Source: CAZZNQ01 sp964655775
GTDB lineage: Bacteria; Planctomycetota; Brocadiia; SM23-32
Assembly: GCA_964655775.1 (NCBI GenBank)
Contig: CAZZNQ010000098.1
Coordinates: forward strand, 1 to 13,842
Length of the DNA: 13,842 nucleotides
Direction: 5' to 3'
The position numbers and the translations under genes are program-made. Below, one piece after another: positions 5,790-13,340 of the stretch (the first letter of the stretch is position 1; each line of letters starts with the position of its first letter). Below the pieces are notes generated by a model. It did no database searches, was not told where the DNA came from, and was given only the letters and a program-made list of their open reading frames with translations.

Positions 5790-7418
5790 ATGAAGTCCGT
5801 CATCGCAGTGGGTCTTTTCGCGCTGGCCGTAGCGCTCATGTTCGTTGAGCGTGCGGGGGCAGCGTCGTATCAAGCATCGACCTGGTCCAATCCGGCGGCA
5901 TTACGGCGGCTCGCCGCTGTGCTCGCGGACGACGGCTACTGGATTGACGCCCAGGACGTCCTGCAATGCGCCGCGGATCATGCGGGTCCGACCGAGAGTG
6001 AAGCCACGGAGGCGCAGCTATCGCAAGCGAGGGACGTGATCCGCAGAGCTGATTCCCGCCCGGATCGGCCGTTGGCGGAGCTGTCCGATGGCGAGTTCTG
6101 GATGCGCGTGGCTCACTCCTCGACCGCCTCCACGCTGCCGGATAGGCTGGCCGTGGAGATCGCCGTCCGGAGTCGGGACGCCACTGATTCCCTGCTCGCC
6201 GAACATCTGGCCACTTATGCCCTCTCAGATGGTCCCGTCGACCGCTCAAAGGTGGCCATCCTTCTGGGCCTTTCCCATCTGGGCGCCTTCACGGGGGATT
6301 TCGAGGAAGCGCTTCTCCAGGAGATGGTGGTTGGTGAGCACCTGCAGGACCTGGAGCCTGAAGTCCAGTTGAACGCCGCGCTGGGGCCGTTTGTCTCGCC
6401 GGAAGAGGCGGAAACACCGGAGGAGCTCTGGAAGGCGGTCTGGAGCGTATGGCGCTCCTCGAAGCGGGCCGGCCGGGCCGCGTCGATACTTGGCCGGGTG
6501 CAGGAAACGGACGACCTGCGCCACGCAGTGGTGGCGTGCGGTTCCACGCCGGACGCCGCTGCGCGTCTGAATGCCGTGCTGGCAGTGCTGGAGGCCGGAA
6601 CCGAGAGCAGCGAGCTGGCCGGCGAGTGCCTGAGGCAGATCGGAGAGAATCCGGCGGCCTCAGCGGGGCGGTTGGATGCGCTGTATCACGCGGCCGGGAC
6701 GGGCCCGGAGGCACTGGAAGCTGTTCTCCGTCAGATCGCTGCCGGAAACATGCCAATGCTCGCCCGACCCAGCCCGGTGGGGCCGCTTGACCGGGCGCTG
6801 CGGCCGCTGGCACGGCAAATGGGTTCGGTCCCCTTTGCCGGGCTCAAGCTACTTGTTGTTGTTGTGCTGACGCTGCCCCTGACCGGGCAGATGTCGCGAT
6901 GGTTCAGATTCTCGACTACCGGGGGCAAACACGTCATGAGATGGGGAACGGTTCTCGTTGTCGTTCTGACAGCGGTTGCGGTCCACGCGGCTGCACCAAC
7001 CGGTGCTTCCGCCGTTGCGGTCGCGGCTCAGGCTTCCGTAAGCGGCACGCAGGTCTCCGCCACCGGAGCGGGCGTGTCGGGCGGCTGGTTCTACGCCGTG
7101 CCGCTTACCTTGCTGGCGATCCTCGCGCAGCTTGCCTGCGTTGCCAAGGCGCGTGACAGGTGGGACCGGATGCAGGCCGACCCGCAGAACGCGCGCGTTG
7201 ACATGCATTACCTGCGGTTCTACACCGAGGCACCCGTGTTCGTTGGATTCCTGGGTTCCGTCTCCGGCGCCGTGCTCCTGCAGGTGCTCGCCGCCGGGCA
7301 GATGATCTACTTCGCGTACGTGTCCACGGCCAGCGGCCTTCTGGCGTTCCTGTGGATTCAGTACCGATACGCCATCCGAGCGGAAGCCGACCTTGAGCAG
7401 CGGGACCTGCAGGGATGA
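5790..7418 (+). CDS. Membrane protein with helical exported region and TolQ/ExbB/MotA-like C-terminus (putative)
   Basis: A 542-residue protein I do not recognise as a named family. Residues 1-24 look like a signal peptide (hydrophobic core, AGA-A cleavage site). Residues 25-345 are Ala/Leu-rich, probably all helical and possibly repeat-like. Hydrophobic segments follow at about 349-366, 386-402, 434-453, 481-503 and 505-529. The last three resemble a shortened TolQ/ExbB/MotA core. EAPVFVGFLGSVSG (480-493) is like the APxxGLxGTVxG stretch of helix 2. YVSTASGLLAF (510-520) is like the TxTxxGLxxAIP stretch of helix 3, with a basic/acidic tail after it. Differences are Ser for the helix-2 Thr, no helix-3 Pro, and a very short loop between the two helices. 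Its stop overlaps the next gene's start (ATGA), so the two are co-translated. A weak GAGAGG lies 13 bases before the ATG. The coding call is firm; the motor-like reading is by eye. Confidence 0.85.
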   Translation: MKSVIAVGLFALAVALMFVERAGAASYQASTWSNPAALRRLAAVLADDGYWIDAQDVLQCAADHAGPTESEATEAQLSQARDVIRRADSRPDRPLAELSDGEFWMRVAHSSTASTLPDRLAVEIAVRSRDATDSLLAEHLATYALSDGPVDRSKVAILLGLSHLGAFTGDFEEALLQEMVVGEHLQDLEPEVQLNAALGPFVSPEEAETPEELWKAVWSVWRSSKRAGRAASILGRVQETDDLRHAVVACGSTPDAAARLNAVLAVLEAGTESSELAGECLRQIGENPAASAGRLDALYHAAGTGPEALEAVLRQIAAGNMPMLARPSPVGPLDRALRPLARQMGSVPFAGLKLLVVVVLTLPLTGQMSRWFRFSTTGGKHVMRWGTVLVVVLTAVAVHAAAPTGASAVAVAAQASVSGTQVSATGAGVSGGWFYAVPLTLLAILAQLACVAKARDRWDRMQADPQNARVDMHYLRFYTEAPVFVGFLGSVSGAVLLQVLAAGQMIYFAYVSTASGLLAFLWIQYRYAIRAEADLEQRDLQG

Positions 7419-8764
7419 ATCGACGCGTAGCCATTGTGGGATTGGACATCTTTGTGCTGCTGGCTTTGCCCATCCTGGCCGGCGGAAGCGTGCAAGGCCC
7501 TCTGCGGCCGGCGGCGTCCGTGGGAGTGGTGCGGGCCGCTGAGACAGCTTATCTGGGTCAGTTGAATCGTGATTACGAGGAATGGCGAGACCGCCCCAAG
7601 CCGCAGACAGAGGATCGCCCGGAATCCTCGGCGGAGCAGGCCGCCCTGCGGCAGGCCGAAGCAGACCGTCTGCAGATGGAACTCGATCGTGCCCGGGAAC
7701 GCTTGGCGGAGCTGGAGCAGGCGGACGCCCGGCAGCGGGAGAGCTTGTCGAAGCTGGAGACGGCCCAGGCGGAGCGGGAGCGCCTTGCCGAGGAACTGGC
7801 CCGCGAGCGCGAGGAGAGGCTGAAGGCAGCGCGGGAGACCGAGGCGCTTAGAGAGAGGCTGGGCGCGCTCCAGGAGGAGAAGGAGTCGCTGGCCGCGCGT
7901 TCCAGCGACCTGGCGACGACGGTCGGGGAGCGGACCGCTGAGCTTGCCCGTCTCCAGGCGGAGATGGATTCCGTGCAGGGGGAACTCGACAGACGCCTGA
8001 TGGCTGAGACCGGCGGACACATCGCCGGACTGGTGGAGGCGGCACGCGAGAAGGTCCGCGTTGTCACGTCCGAGATGGAAGTGCAGGCGGCCGACGCGGC
8101 TGCCCCGATGCAACTGGGCGCTATGGGCATGGTGGTTCCGGTTGCTTTTGAGAATGGCGTCGTGCTTCTTGCGCACGCGTCGGCCCTCGGCCTGACGTCG
8201 GACCTGTTGGACAGAGAAGAGGCGGCGGCCCCGGTCACCATATCGCGGTTCTCCGCGGCCGTCCGCAAGGGGAGCGAGGTCCCCAGAGAAGTCAAGCGCC
8301 TGCGGTTCTTGCGGACCGAGCCGACGCTGGTGGTGATTGAAACCGATGGCGGCGCGGAGCCGGCTGCCCGCGCGCTTCGCCCTTCATCCAGGCACTTCGC
8401 GTTGGACCCGACCGTCATTGTGGTGGGTTCGGGCGGCCTGCATTTTGAGGGCCGGTTCAGGATCCACAAGGGCTTTGTCCAGATGACGGCCTTCCGGCCG
8501 ATGGAGTTCGGCGCTCGGTGGACGAGCACTGCGGAGAGGTCGCCCGGAAAGCCGGGTGATCTCGTATTGGATCACGAGGGGCGATTGGTAACCATACTGT
8601 CAACGGCGACCTCGGGCCATGTTCTGGCTTCGGATCCGCAGATAGGGGAGGCAGTCGCCGTGGATGCTCTGCGTGAAGTGGGCGCCCCCGGCGGCGAGGC
8701 GGCCGGCCGGCAGTTGGCAGACGCCGCAGTCCGGCTCAACAAATGGCTCCATCCGCGAGACTGA
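7415..8764 (+). CDS. TolR/ExbD-like anchor, coiled coil and inactive trypsin-like domain (putative)
   Basis: A 449-residue protein, 4-bp overlap with the preceding gene. Residues 5-24 form one membrane helix with an Asp at its start (VGLDIFVLLALPILAGG, D11), as in ExbD/TolR/MotB, where such an Asp carries protons. Residues of about 73-198 are a long Glu/Arg/Leu-rich coiled coil. Residues of about 235-420 look like a chymotrypsin/HtrA-type beta domain. GVVLLAHASALGL (248-260) matches the catalytic His region (H254). TEPTLVVIE (301-309) sits where the Asp strand belongs but has no Asp. GKPGDLVLDHEGRLVTIL (378-395) matches the GNSGGPLxxxxGxVVGI segment with Pro380 in place of the catalytic Ser. 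So it is probably a non-catalytic protease fold, placed outside the cytoplasm if the N-terminus is inside. Function is unknown; partnership with the upstream membrane protein is inferred from overlap and topology. Confidence 0.85.
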   Translation: MNRRVAIVGLDIFVLLALPILAGGSVQGPLRPAASVGVVRAAETAYLGQLNRDYEEWRDRPKPQTEDRPESSAEQAALRQAEADRLQMELDRARERLAELEQADARQRESLSKLETAQAERERLAEELAREREERLKAARETEALRERLGALQEEKESLAARSSDLATTVGERTAELARLQAEMDSVQGELDRRLMAETGGHIAGLVEAAREKVRVVTSEMEVQAADAAAPMQLGAMGMVVPVAFENGVVLLAHASALGLTSDLLDREEAAAPVTISRFSAAVRKGSEVPREVKRLRFLRTEPTLVVIETDGGAEPAARALRPSSRHFALDPTVIVVGSGGLHFEGRFRIHKGFVQMTAFRPMEFGARWTSTAERSPGKPGDLVLDHEGRLVTILSTATSGHVLASDPQIGEAVAVDALREVGAPGGEAAGRQLADAAVRLNKWLHPRD

Positions 8765-8816
8765 CCCGCCCTTGGAGGCATGGGCTGCGATGGCGAGACC
8801 CATCCTTCCGCAGCAC

Positions 8817-8845
8817 TTGACCGGGGCCTGGTGCCTTCTTAGAGT
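8817..8845 (+). promoter_or_regulatory. Putative sigma70 promoter of the oxidoreductase-sulfatase cluster
   Basis: TTGACC (8817-8822, 5 of 6), a 17-bp spacer and TAGAGT (8840-8845, 4 of 6). The expected start near 8852 precedes the preferred GTG start at 8908 by about 55 bases. No further promoter of this quality was found before the sulfatase, which fits a single transcript. Confidence 0.5.
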
Positions 8846-8907
8846 GTCCCTGGCGTCTGCCACGTCTTGTCCCGGCAATGCCTGACATCACCCGGAAGGA
8901 AGCCGAC

Positions 8908-10059
8908 GTGTGTGCAGCGAGTCGCGGTGACAGAACCTGGCGTGTCGGCGTGATCGACCACTTTCGCAACGATGCCCGGGGCGGACACGGTCTGCACGAG
9001 GCGTTCGCAGGTCTGCCGGGGGTGGAGATCTGCGCCGTCGCCGATCCCGACCAGGAGAGCCGCTCGGGTCTGCAGAAAGACACTGGCGCCGATAGGGCGT
9101 ACGCGGATTGGCGGGAGCTTCTCGACCGGGAACGGCCCGACGCCGTCTGCGTCTGCTCGCGTCTGCCCGTCCACCACCCGGACGTGGTGGTCGGCGCGGC
9201 CGAAGCGGGGTGCCACGTGTACTGTGAGAAGCCTTTCGCCACGAGCCTGGACGTCGCCGATCGGATGGTCGCAGCGGCCGACGAGGCCGGCCTGAAGCTT
9301 GCCGTGGCGCACCTCGCCCGCTACTGGGAGTCCTTCCGCACCGCGCGTGATCTTATCGACAGCGGCGCACTGGGCCGACCCCTCACGGCCTATTGCCGCG
9401 GCAAGGAGGACGAGCGCGGAGGCGGGGAGGATATGATCGTCCTCGGCACGCACCTGTTCGACATCGCGCGTTTTCTCTTCGGCGACCCCGCGTGGGTCTT
9501 CGGCCACGTCTCGGTGGGAGGGCGCGACATGGTCAAGGCCGATGCGCACGACCCCTCCGAACCGGTTGGGACCGTGGCCGGTGACGAGATAGCGGCCGTA
9601 TTCGGCTTCCCCGGCAACGTTCACTGCCACTTCGAGAGCCGGCGCGGGATGTTCCAGGGCGGCGAATGGCGCTTCGGGGTCACTGTCGCCTGCACAGAAG
9701 CCAAGCTCACCTTCCGGTACAGCGGCGGAGACCGCGTCCTGCGCATATGTCGTTCTGGGGCGCCCTTCGAAGAAGCCGGCCGGTTCGATCTGGCGGAGGA
9801 GACGCCCTTGCCCGACATCCAGGGCGCCGCGCCTCTCGGCCCGGACAAGACCGGATCGGGCATCGCTGCATACTTCGCCCAATGCAACCGTCGGGCGGCG
9901 TGGGACCTGCTCTGCGCGGCGGAAGAGGGCAGGGAGCCATTGTCCAGCGGTCGGGACGCGCGGTGGGCGTTGGAGATGGTCCACGGCGTGTATGCCTCGC
10001 ATCTGGCGGGTCGCCGGCTGGACCTGCCGCTGAGCGACAGACAGCATCCACTGGAGTAG
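8908..10059 (+). CDS. Gfo/Idh/MocA family oxidoreductase
   Basis: A 383-residue NAD(P)-dependent dehydrogenase-like protein, cytoplasmic, of the family acting on sugars, inositols and similar alcohols. The N-terminal Rossmann part runs from WRVGVIDHF to VEICAVADPD (end of the second strand). The lysine motif is YCEKPFAT (EKP at 107-109), followed by a C-terminal alpha/beta domain with GTHLFDIARFLFGDP. I prefer GTG at 8908 because GGAAGGAAG sits 5 bases upstream. An in-frame ATG at 8878 gives 10 more residues but has no Shine-Dalgarno. The dinucleotide loop is unusual: the GxGxxG-type glycines are replaced by IDHFRNDARGGHGLHEAF. Related planctomycete-type members carry a GHTGRGxYGHG-like loop here, so this looks like a diverged version. 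Substrate is not predictable; the sulfatase and oxidoreductase neighbours suggest carbohydrate catabolism. Confidence 0.9.
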   Translation: MCAASRGDRTWRVGVIDHFRNDARGGHGLHEAFAGLPGVEICAVADPDQESRSGLQKDTGADRAYADWRELLDRERPDAVCVCSRLPVHHPDVVVGAAEAGCHVYCEKPFATSLDVADRMVAAADEAGLKLAVAHLARYWESFRTARDLIDSGALGRPLTAYCRGKEDERGGGEDMIVLGTHLFDIARFLFGDPAWVFGHVSVGGRDMVKADAHDPSEPVGTVAGDEIAAVFGFPGNVHCHFESRRGMFQGGEWRFGVTVACTEAKLTFRYSGGDRVLRICRSGAPFEEAGRFDLAEETPLPDIQGAAPLGPDKTGSGIAAYFAQCNRRAAWDLLCAAEEGREPLSSGRDARWALEMVHGVYASHLAGRRLDLPLSDRQHPLE

Positions 10060-10073
10060 AGAAGGAAGACGTC

Positions 10074-10295
10074 ATTAGGTTCGAAAGGAAGACCGCCATT
10101 GTAACCGGCGCCGCGTCGGGTATGGGCCTCAGGACACCTGAGAGCTTCGCTCGGAAATGGCCAGGCCGAAGACGCGTCTCGGCAGAGCGGCAGGAGATCA
10201 TCAATCCGGTTCTGTATCTCTGCTCCGATTAGGCCTCTTCTATCACCGGCGTCAACTGCATAATCGACGGAGGACGCACCATCGGGATGCCGTGA
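10074..10295 (+). pseudogene. Short-chain dehydrogenase/reductase remnant
   Basis: In one frame from an ATT at 10074 the translation begins IRFERKTAIVTGAASGMGL, the start of an SDR with its TGxxxGxG cofactor motif. After a garbled stretch of about 20 codons it resumes as EIINPVLYLCSD, a TAG stop (10230-10232), then ASSITGVNCIIDGGRTIG and TGA (10293-10295). That is the normal C-terminus of an SDR (xVLYLxSDxASxITGxxxxVDGG). Intact SDRs are about 250 residues, so the middle of about 180 residues, including the catalytic YxxxK, is lost. Three lesions are therefore visible: the expected ATG reads ATT, a large internal deletion, and a TAG where GAG (Glu) is usual. GAAGGAAG just before the ATT is the surviving ribosome site. 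It follows the Gfo/Idh/MocA gene by 14 bases, so it was probably the second gene of this operon. Confidence 0.85.
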
Positions 10296-10341
10296 CGCCC
10301 GGTGCCGACCGGACTCAACATCCAACAGAATGGGAATCACC

Positions 10342-11328
10342 ATGCGCGCGATTATGGTAGACGACGAGAAGAACTTGTTGTGGACAGAGGTGCCGGAGCC
10401 GGAGATGGGCGCCGATGACGTCTTCATCGAGATACACGCGGCGGGCGTGAACCGGGCCGACCTTCTGCAGCGGGAAGGGCTGTATCCTCCCCCGCCCGGC
10501 GCGCCGGAGTGGATGGGCCTCGAAGTGGCCGGCGTCATCTCGGATGTCGGCTCTAACGTGTCCGCCGCCGGCCGGTGGCAGGCCGGGGATGCAGTATGCG
10601 CCCTTCTGGGAGGGGGCGGATACGCCGAGAAGGTGGCCGTGGACTCGCGGATGCTGCTGCCCGTTCCCGAGGGCCTGAGGATGGAAGAGGCCGCTTCGCT
10701 GCCGGAGGTCTTCGCCACGGCCTATCTCAATCTGTTCATCGAGGCCGAGCTCGCGGAGGGGGAGACCCTCTTCTTGCAGGCGGGGGCCAGCGGCGTCGGC
10801 ATAGCGGCGATTCAATTGGCCAAGGCACGTGACGTTTACGTCATCACGACGGTCGGAACCGAAGAGAAGGAGGCCGCTGTGAAGGAGCTCGGTGCCGACG
10901 TGGTCGTGAATAGGCACACGGGTGACCTGGACGCCGTGCTTGACCGGTGCGTCGAGGAGGGGCGCCCGATCGACGTCGGGCTGGACTGCGTGGCCGGCTC
11001 CGACATGGGCAGCCACCTGACCAGAGTCGGGCGGGGCGGGCGCTGGGTGATCATCGCCACGCTGGGCGGGGAGACCACGGAGCTCAACGTCCGGCACGTT
11101 TTCAGCAACAGCCTGCGCATCATGGGCAGCAAGCTGCGCACCCGTTCCGTGGAAGCCAAAGGCAGAATCCTCAGCGAACTCGCGCAGCACGTCTGGCCCA
11201 TGATAGAGGCCGGCGACGTGCATCCCGTCGTGTACGGCGTTTTCCCCATCGAACAGGCCGAAGACGCACACGCCGTTCTGGAGCGACGCGAGAACATAGG
11301 CAAGGTGGTGCTGACTGTCAAGACCTGA
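10342..11328 (+). CDS. Quinone oxidoreductase-like (PIG3/QOR group, zinc-free MDR)
   Basis: A 328-residue medium-chain dehydrogenase/reductase, cytoplasmic, reducing quinones or activated alkenes with NADPH in characterised relatives. GVNRADLLQREGLYPPPP (35-52) and GLEVAG (59-64) are typical of the PIG3/TP53I3-like group. The nucleotide loop is AGASGVGIAAIQLAK (147-161). No structural zinc cysteine cluster is present. ATG at 10342 (MRAI) is chosen because GGGAA lies just upstream and the family begins with MxAI. The ATG at 10330 adds four residues with a poor ribosome site. It sits between the SDR remnant and the sulfatase on one strand. The physiological substrate is unknown. Confidence 0.92.
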   Translation: MRAIMVDDEKNLLWTEVPEPEMGADDVFIEIHAAGVNRADLLQREGLYPPPPGAPEWMGLEVAGVISDVGSNVSAAGRWQAGDAVCALLGGGGYAEKVAVDSRMLLPVPEGLRMEEAASLPEVFATAYLNLFIEAELAEGETLFLQAGASGVGIAAIQLAKARDVYVITTVGTEEKEAAVKELGADVVVNRHTGDLDAVLDRCVEEGRPIDVGLDCVAGSDMGSHLTRVGRGGRWVIIATLGGETTELNVRHVFSNSLRIMGSKLRTRSVEAKGRILSELAQHVWPMIEAGDVHPVVYGVFPIEQAEDAHAVLERRENIGKVVLTVKT

Positions 11329-11418
11329 CGGTCGCGGTCGGAAGCGCGCGGGGCGTTGCAGTGATTTGGCCCGCCGCTGCTTGCGCTCGTCCAAGACACA
11401 TGCGAGGTGGAAGGGGAG

Positions 11419-12732
11419 ATGGCACAAGGCGGAGAACTCAACGTCCTCTACGTTCACTCCCACGATACCGGCCGCTACGTTCAGCCGTACGGGTACGCGG
11501 TGCCCACGCCCAACATCCAGCGCTTCGCCGAGCAAGGCGTGCTATTCCGGAAGGCGTTCAGCGCCGCGCCGACCTGCAGTCCGAGCCGGGCGGCCCTGCT
11601 GACCGGCCGGTGGCCGCATGCCTGCGGGATGTTTGGCCTCGCCGGAGCGCCCGACGGTTTCAGCCTGACCGACTACTCATGGCATCTGGCCCGCTTCTTG
11701 GGGAGGAACGGCTACGATACCGCCCTGGCGGGCATGCAACACCTGGCCATGCCGCCGTTCGCCGATCCCGCCGAACTGGGATATCGCCGAATCCTGACCG
11801 AGGACCTGGCGAACGGGCCCGTGGATGAGTCGGCGGTGGCGTTTCTGAGCGGTCGACCGAAGGAGCCCTTCTTCATGTCGGTCGGTTTCTTCGAGACGCA
11901 TCGCTTCAACCAGGAGGGCGGTGCCAGACACTCGCGGTTCGGGCCCGACCCCGAACAGGTCGACGGCCGGTATTGCCGCCCCCCGGAGGCCGTCCCGGAC
12001 ACCCCGTTGACGCGCAAGGACTGGGCGAACTTCCGCGCGGGCGCCCGCATCCTGGACGAGCGCGTTGGCCGGGTCCTGGGATGTCTTGAGCGCACCGGAC
12101 TGGCGGACCGCACTCTGGTGATACTGACTACCGACCACGGCATCGGGTGGCCTCACGCGAAGGCGAACCTGACCGACATGGGCACAAACGTCATGCTGAT
12201 GATGCGCGGGCCGGAAGCGCTCCCTTTTCGCGGCGGAAGGGTGATCGACGGCCTGGTCAGCCACGTCGACGTCTACCCTACGTTGTGTGAAGTGCTCGGG
12301 CTCGATCCGCCCGAATGGTTGCAGGGCACGTCCTTAATGCCCCTCGTTACGGATGAGACCGATGAAGTGCGCGAGTGTGTTCACAGCGAACAGACCTATC
12401 ACTACCGATTCTTCGACCCTCAGCGGTCCGTTCGCACGGCGCGGCACAAGTACATCCGGCGCATGGAAACCGACCATCTGCGCATCTGCGATCCGGGCCC
12501 CACGAACAACTGGATGCGGTCCATAGGCTACCACAGGCGTCCGGAGGGGACCGAACTGCTGTACGACCTGTGGTTCGACCCGCTGGAGGAACACGATCTG
12601 CTGGACGATCCGCAGTATGCCGAAATCCTCGACGGTCTTCGCGGGCAACTCGATCGATGGATGGAGGAGACGGACGATCCCTTTCGCACAGGTCAGCTAC
12701 CAGAGCGACCCGGTGCGCAGGCGGAAACCTGA
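11419..12732 (+). CDS. Type I (formylglycine) sulfatase, no signal peptide
   Basis: A 437-residue arylsulfatase-superfamily protein that would hydrolyse a sulfate ester or sulfamate. The active-site signature CSPSRAALLTG is at 53-63, with C53 the residue converted to formylglycine. Metal-binding positions are visible as HDTGR (H15-D16) near the N-terminus and TTDHG (D239, H240), with K248 in the following helix. The C-terminal tail has the usual ELLYDLWFDPLEEHDLLDDP segment. ATG at 11419 is preferred, with GAGGTGG 8 bases upstream; a GTG at 11407 adds four residues. No signal peptide or lipobox precedes the catalytic domain, so it should act in the cytoplasm on an imported substrate. It is 90 bases after the quinone oxidoreductase gene, probably in the same transcript. 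No maturase is encoded in the window. A short GCGAG/CTCGC stem (12743-12757) lies just after the stop. Substrate cannot be read from sequence. Confidence 0.93.
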   Translation: MAQGGELNVLYVHSHDTGRYVQPYGYAVPTPNIQRFAEQGVLFRKAFSAAPTCSPSRAALLTGRWPHACGMFGLAGAPDGFSLTDYSWHLARFLGRNGYDTALAGMQHLAMPPFADPAELGYRRILTEDLANGPVDESAVAFLSGRPKEPFFMSVGFFETHRFNQEGGARHSRFGPDPEQVDGRYCRPPEAVPDTPLTRKDWANFRAGARILDERVGRVLGCLERTGLADRTLVILTTDHGIGWPHAKANLTDMGTNVMLMMRGPEALPFRGGRVIDGLVSHVDVYPTLCEVLGLDPPEWLQGTSLMPLVTDETDEVRECVHSEQTYHYRFFDPQRSVRTARHKYIRRMETDHLRICDPGPTNNWMRSIGYHRRPEGTELLYDLWFDPLEEHDLLDDPQYAEILDGLRGQLDRWMEETDDPFRTGQLPERPGAQAET

Positions 12733-12782
12733 CATGGACCTCGCGAGCGGGCCTCGCTGATCCCTCAAGACGCACCCGCGAC

Positions 12783-13061
12783 TCAGAACTTCTGACGCGC
12801 CCGTTCATAGGACTGGCGCAGATCGTCCATCGCCTCGTCCAGACCCGTCTTCACCTCGTCCCAGGCGTCCCCGGTCTTGTCCTTCATCTCGTTCCAGCGC
12901 TCCTCGGTCTCCTCCAGCTTTTTGTCAAGCTCGGCCTTGCGTTTGCGCCACTCGGCCTCGGCTTCCACGCCCTTTTTCCTGGCTTCGGCTTCCAGGTCGA
13001 TGATCTTCTTGCGCAGTTCAACCAGGCGGTCCTCCGTCGACTTCTTATCCGATTCCGTCAT
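12783..13061 (-). CDS. Small charged coiled-coil protein (sll1863-like)
   Basis: A 92-residue, highly charged, soluble protein with Leu/Ile/Ala heptad spacing across nearly its whole length. It has no signal peptide or membrane segment. Its pattern of Lys/Glu-rich helices ending in WDEVKTGLDEAMDDLRQSYE resembles the small 'sll1863 family' stress-response proteins, known mainly by expression; the resemblance is by composition and the Trp-containing C-terminal helix. The start at 13061 is chosen because AAAGGAA lies 10 bases upstream. An upstream in-frame ATG at 13109 adds 16 residues through the ribosome site. It is convergent with the sulfatase, 50 bases away, and monocistronic. Low-complexity helices can be mis-assigned, so the family name is tentative. 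Confidence 0.75.
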   Translation of the reverse strand: MTESDKKSTEDRLVELRKKIIDLEAEARKKGVEAEAEWRKRKAELDKKLEETEERWNEMKDKTGDAWDEVKTGLDEAMDDLRQSYERARQKF

Positions 13062-13340
13062 CGCTTCGCAGTTCCTTTCGTGTCGGGCTGTTCTCGGGGG
13101 CAAAGCCACAAACGGACCCCGTATCGCACACGGCGAAGATTCAGTCCATACTTTCCGGTACGCTTAAGTTAGGAAACGGCGCCTCAGCATTCAATCAGGC
13201 CGATGCTTAGTTGAGATGCCGCTAAACCGCATGCGCCCCGCAGTGCAGGGAATGCACAGCCGTCCGTGGCCAATCTGCCCAGCGGCCTGTATCCTGTTCG
13301 AAAGACGCGCTTCAACTCTCACAACGGGCAGGAGTAAAGG
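13062..13340. other. Divergent intergenic region, no gene seen
   Basis: 279 bases between the divergent coiled-coil and URO-D-family genes. It contains small dyads only, such as GTGCA-GGGAA-TGCAC, and a weak rightward promoter-like pair (TGGCCA, 17 bp, TATCCT) ending about 40 bases before the ATG at 13341. No tRNA, small ORF with a ribosome site, or strong terminator is visible. Confidence 0.5.

Noticed and set aside
5434..5793. 119-codon plus-strand frame with a CVACH haem-like motif ending at the membrane operon start
   Set aside because: It runs antisense through the thrS leader and across both divergent promoters, has no Shine-Dalgarno, and a single CxxCH in a basic, unstructured peptide is expected by chance.
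5790..8764. Zorya-type anti-phage system
   Set aside because: There is no ZorB-like OmpA domain, no ZorC/ZorD or ZorE gene nearby, and the coiled coil is on the Asp-bearing partner rather than on the TolQ/MotA-like one.
8839..10047. Open 402-codon frame on the minus strand
   Set aside because: Complement of the Gfo/Idh/MocA gene, which has clear family motifs; no independent support.
10230..10232. In-frame TAG in the SDR remnant read as possible pyrrolysine recoding
   Set aside because: The gene also lacks its middle and a normal start codon, so simple decay explains the stop; no pyl genes are present.
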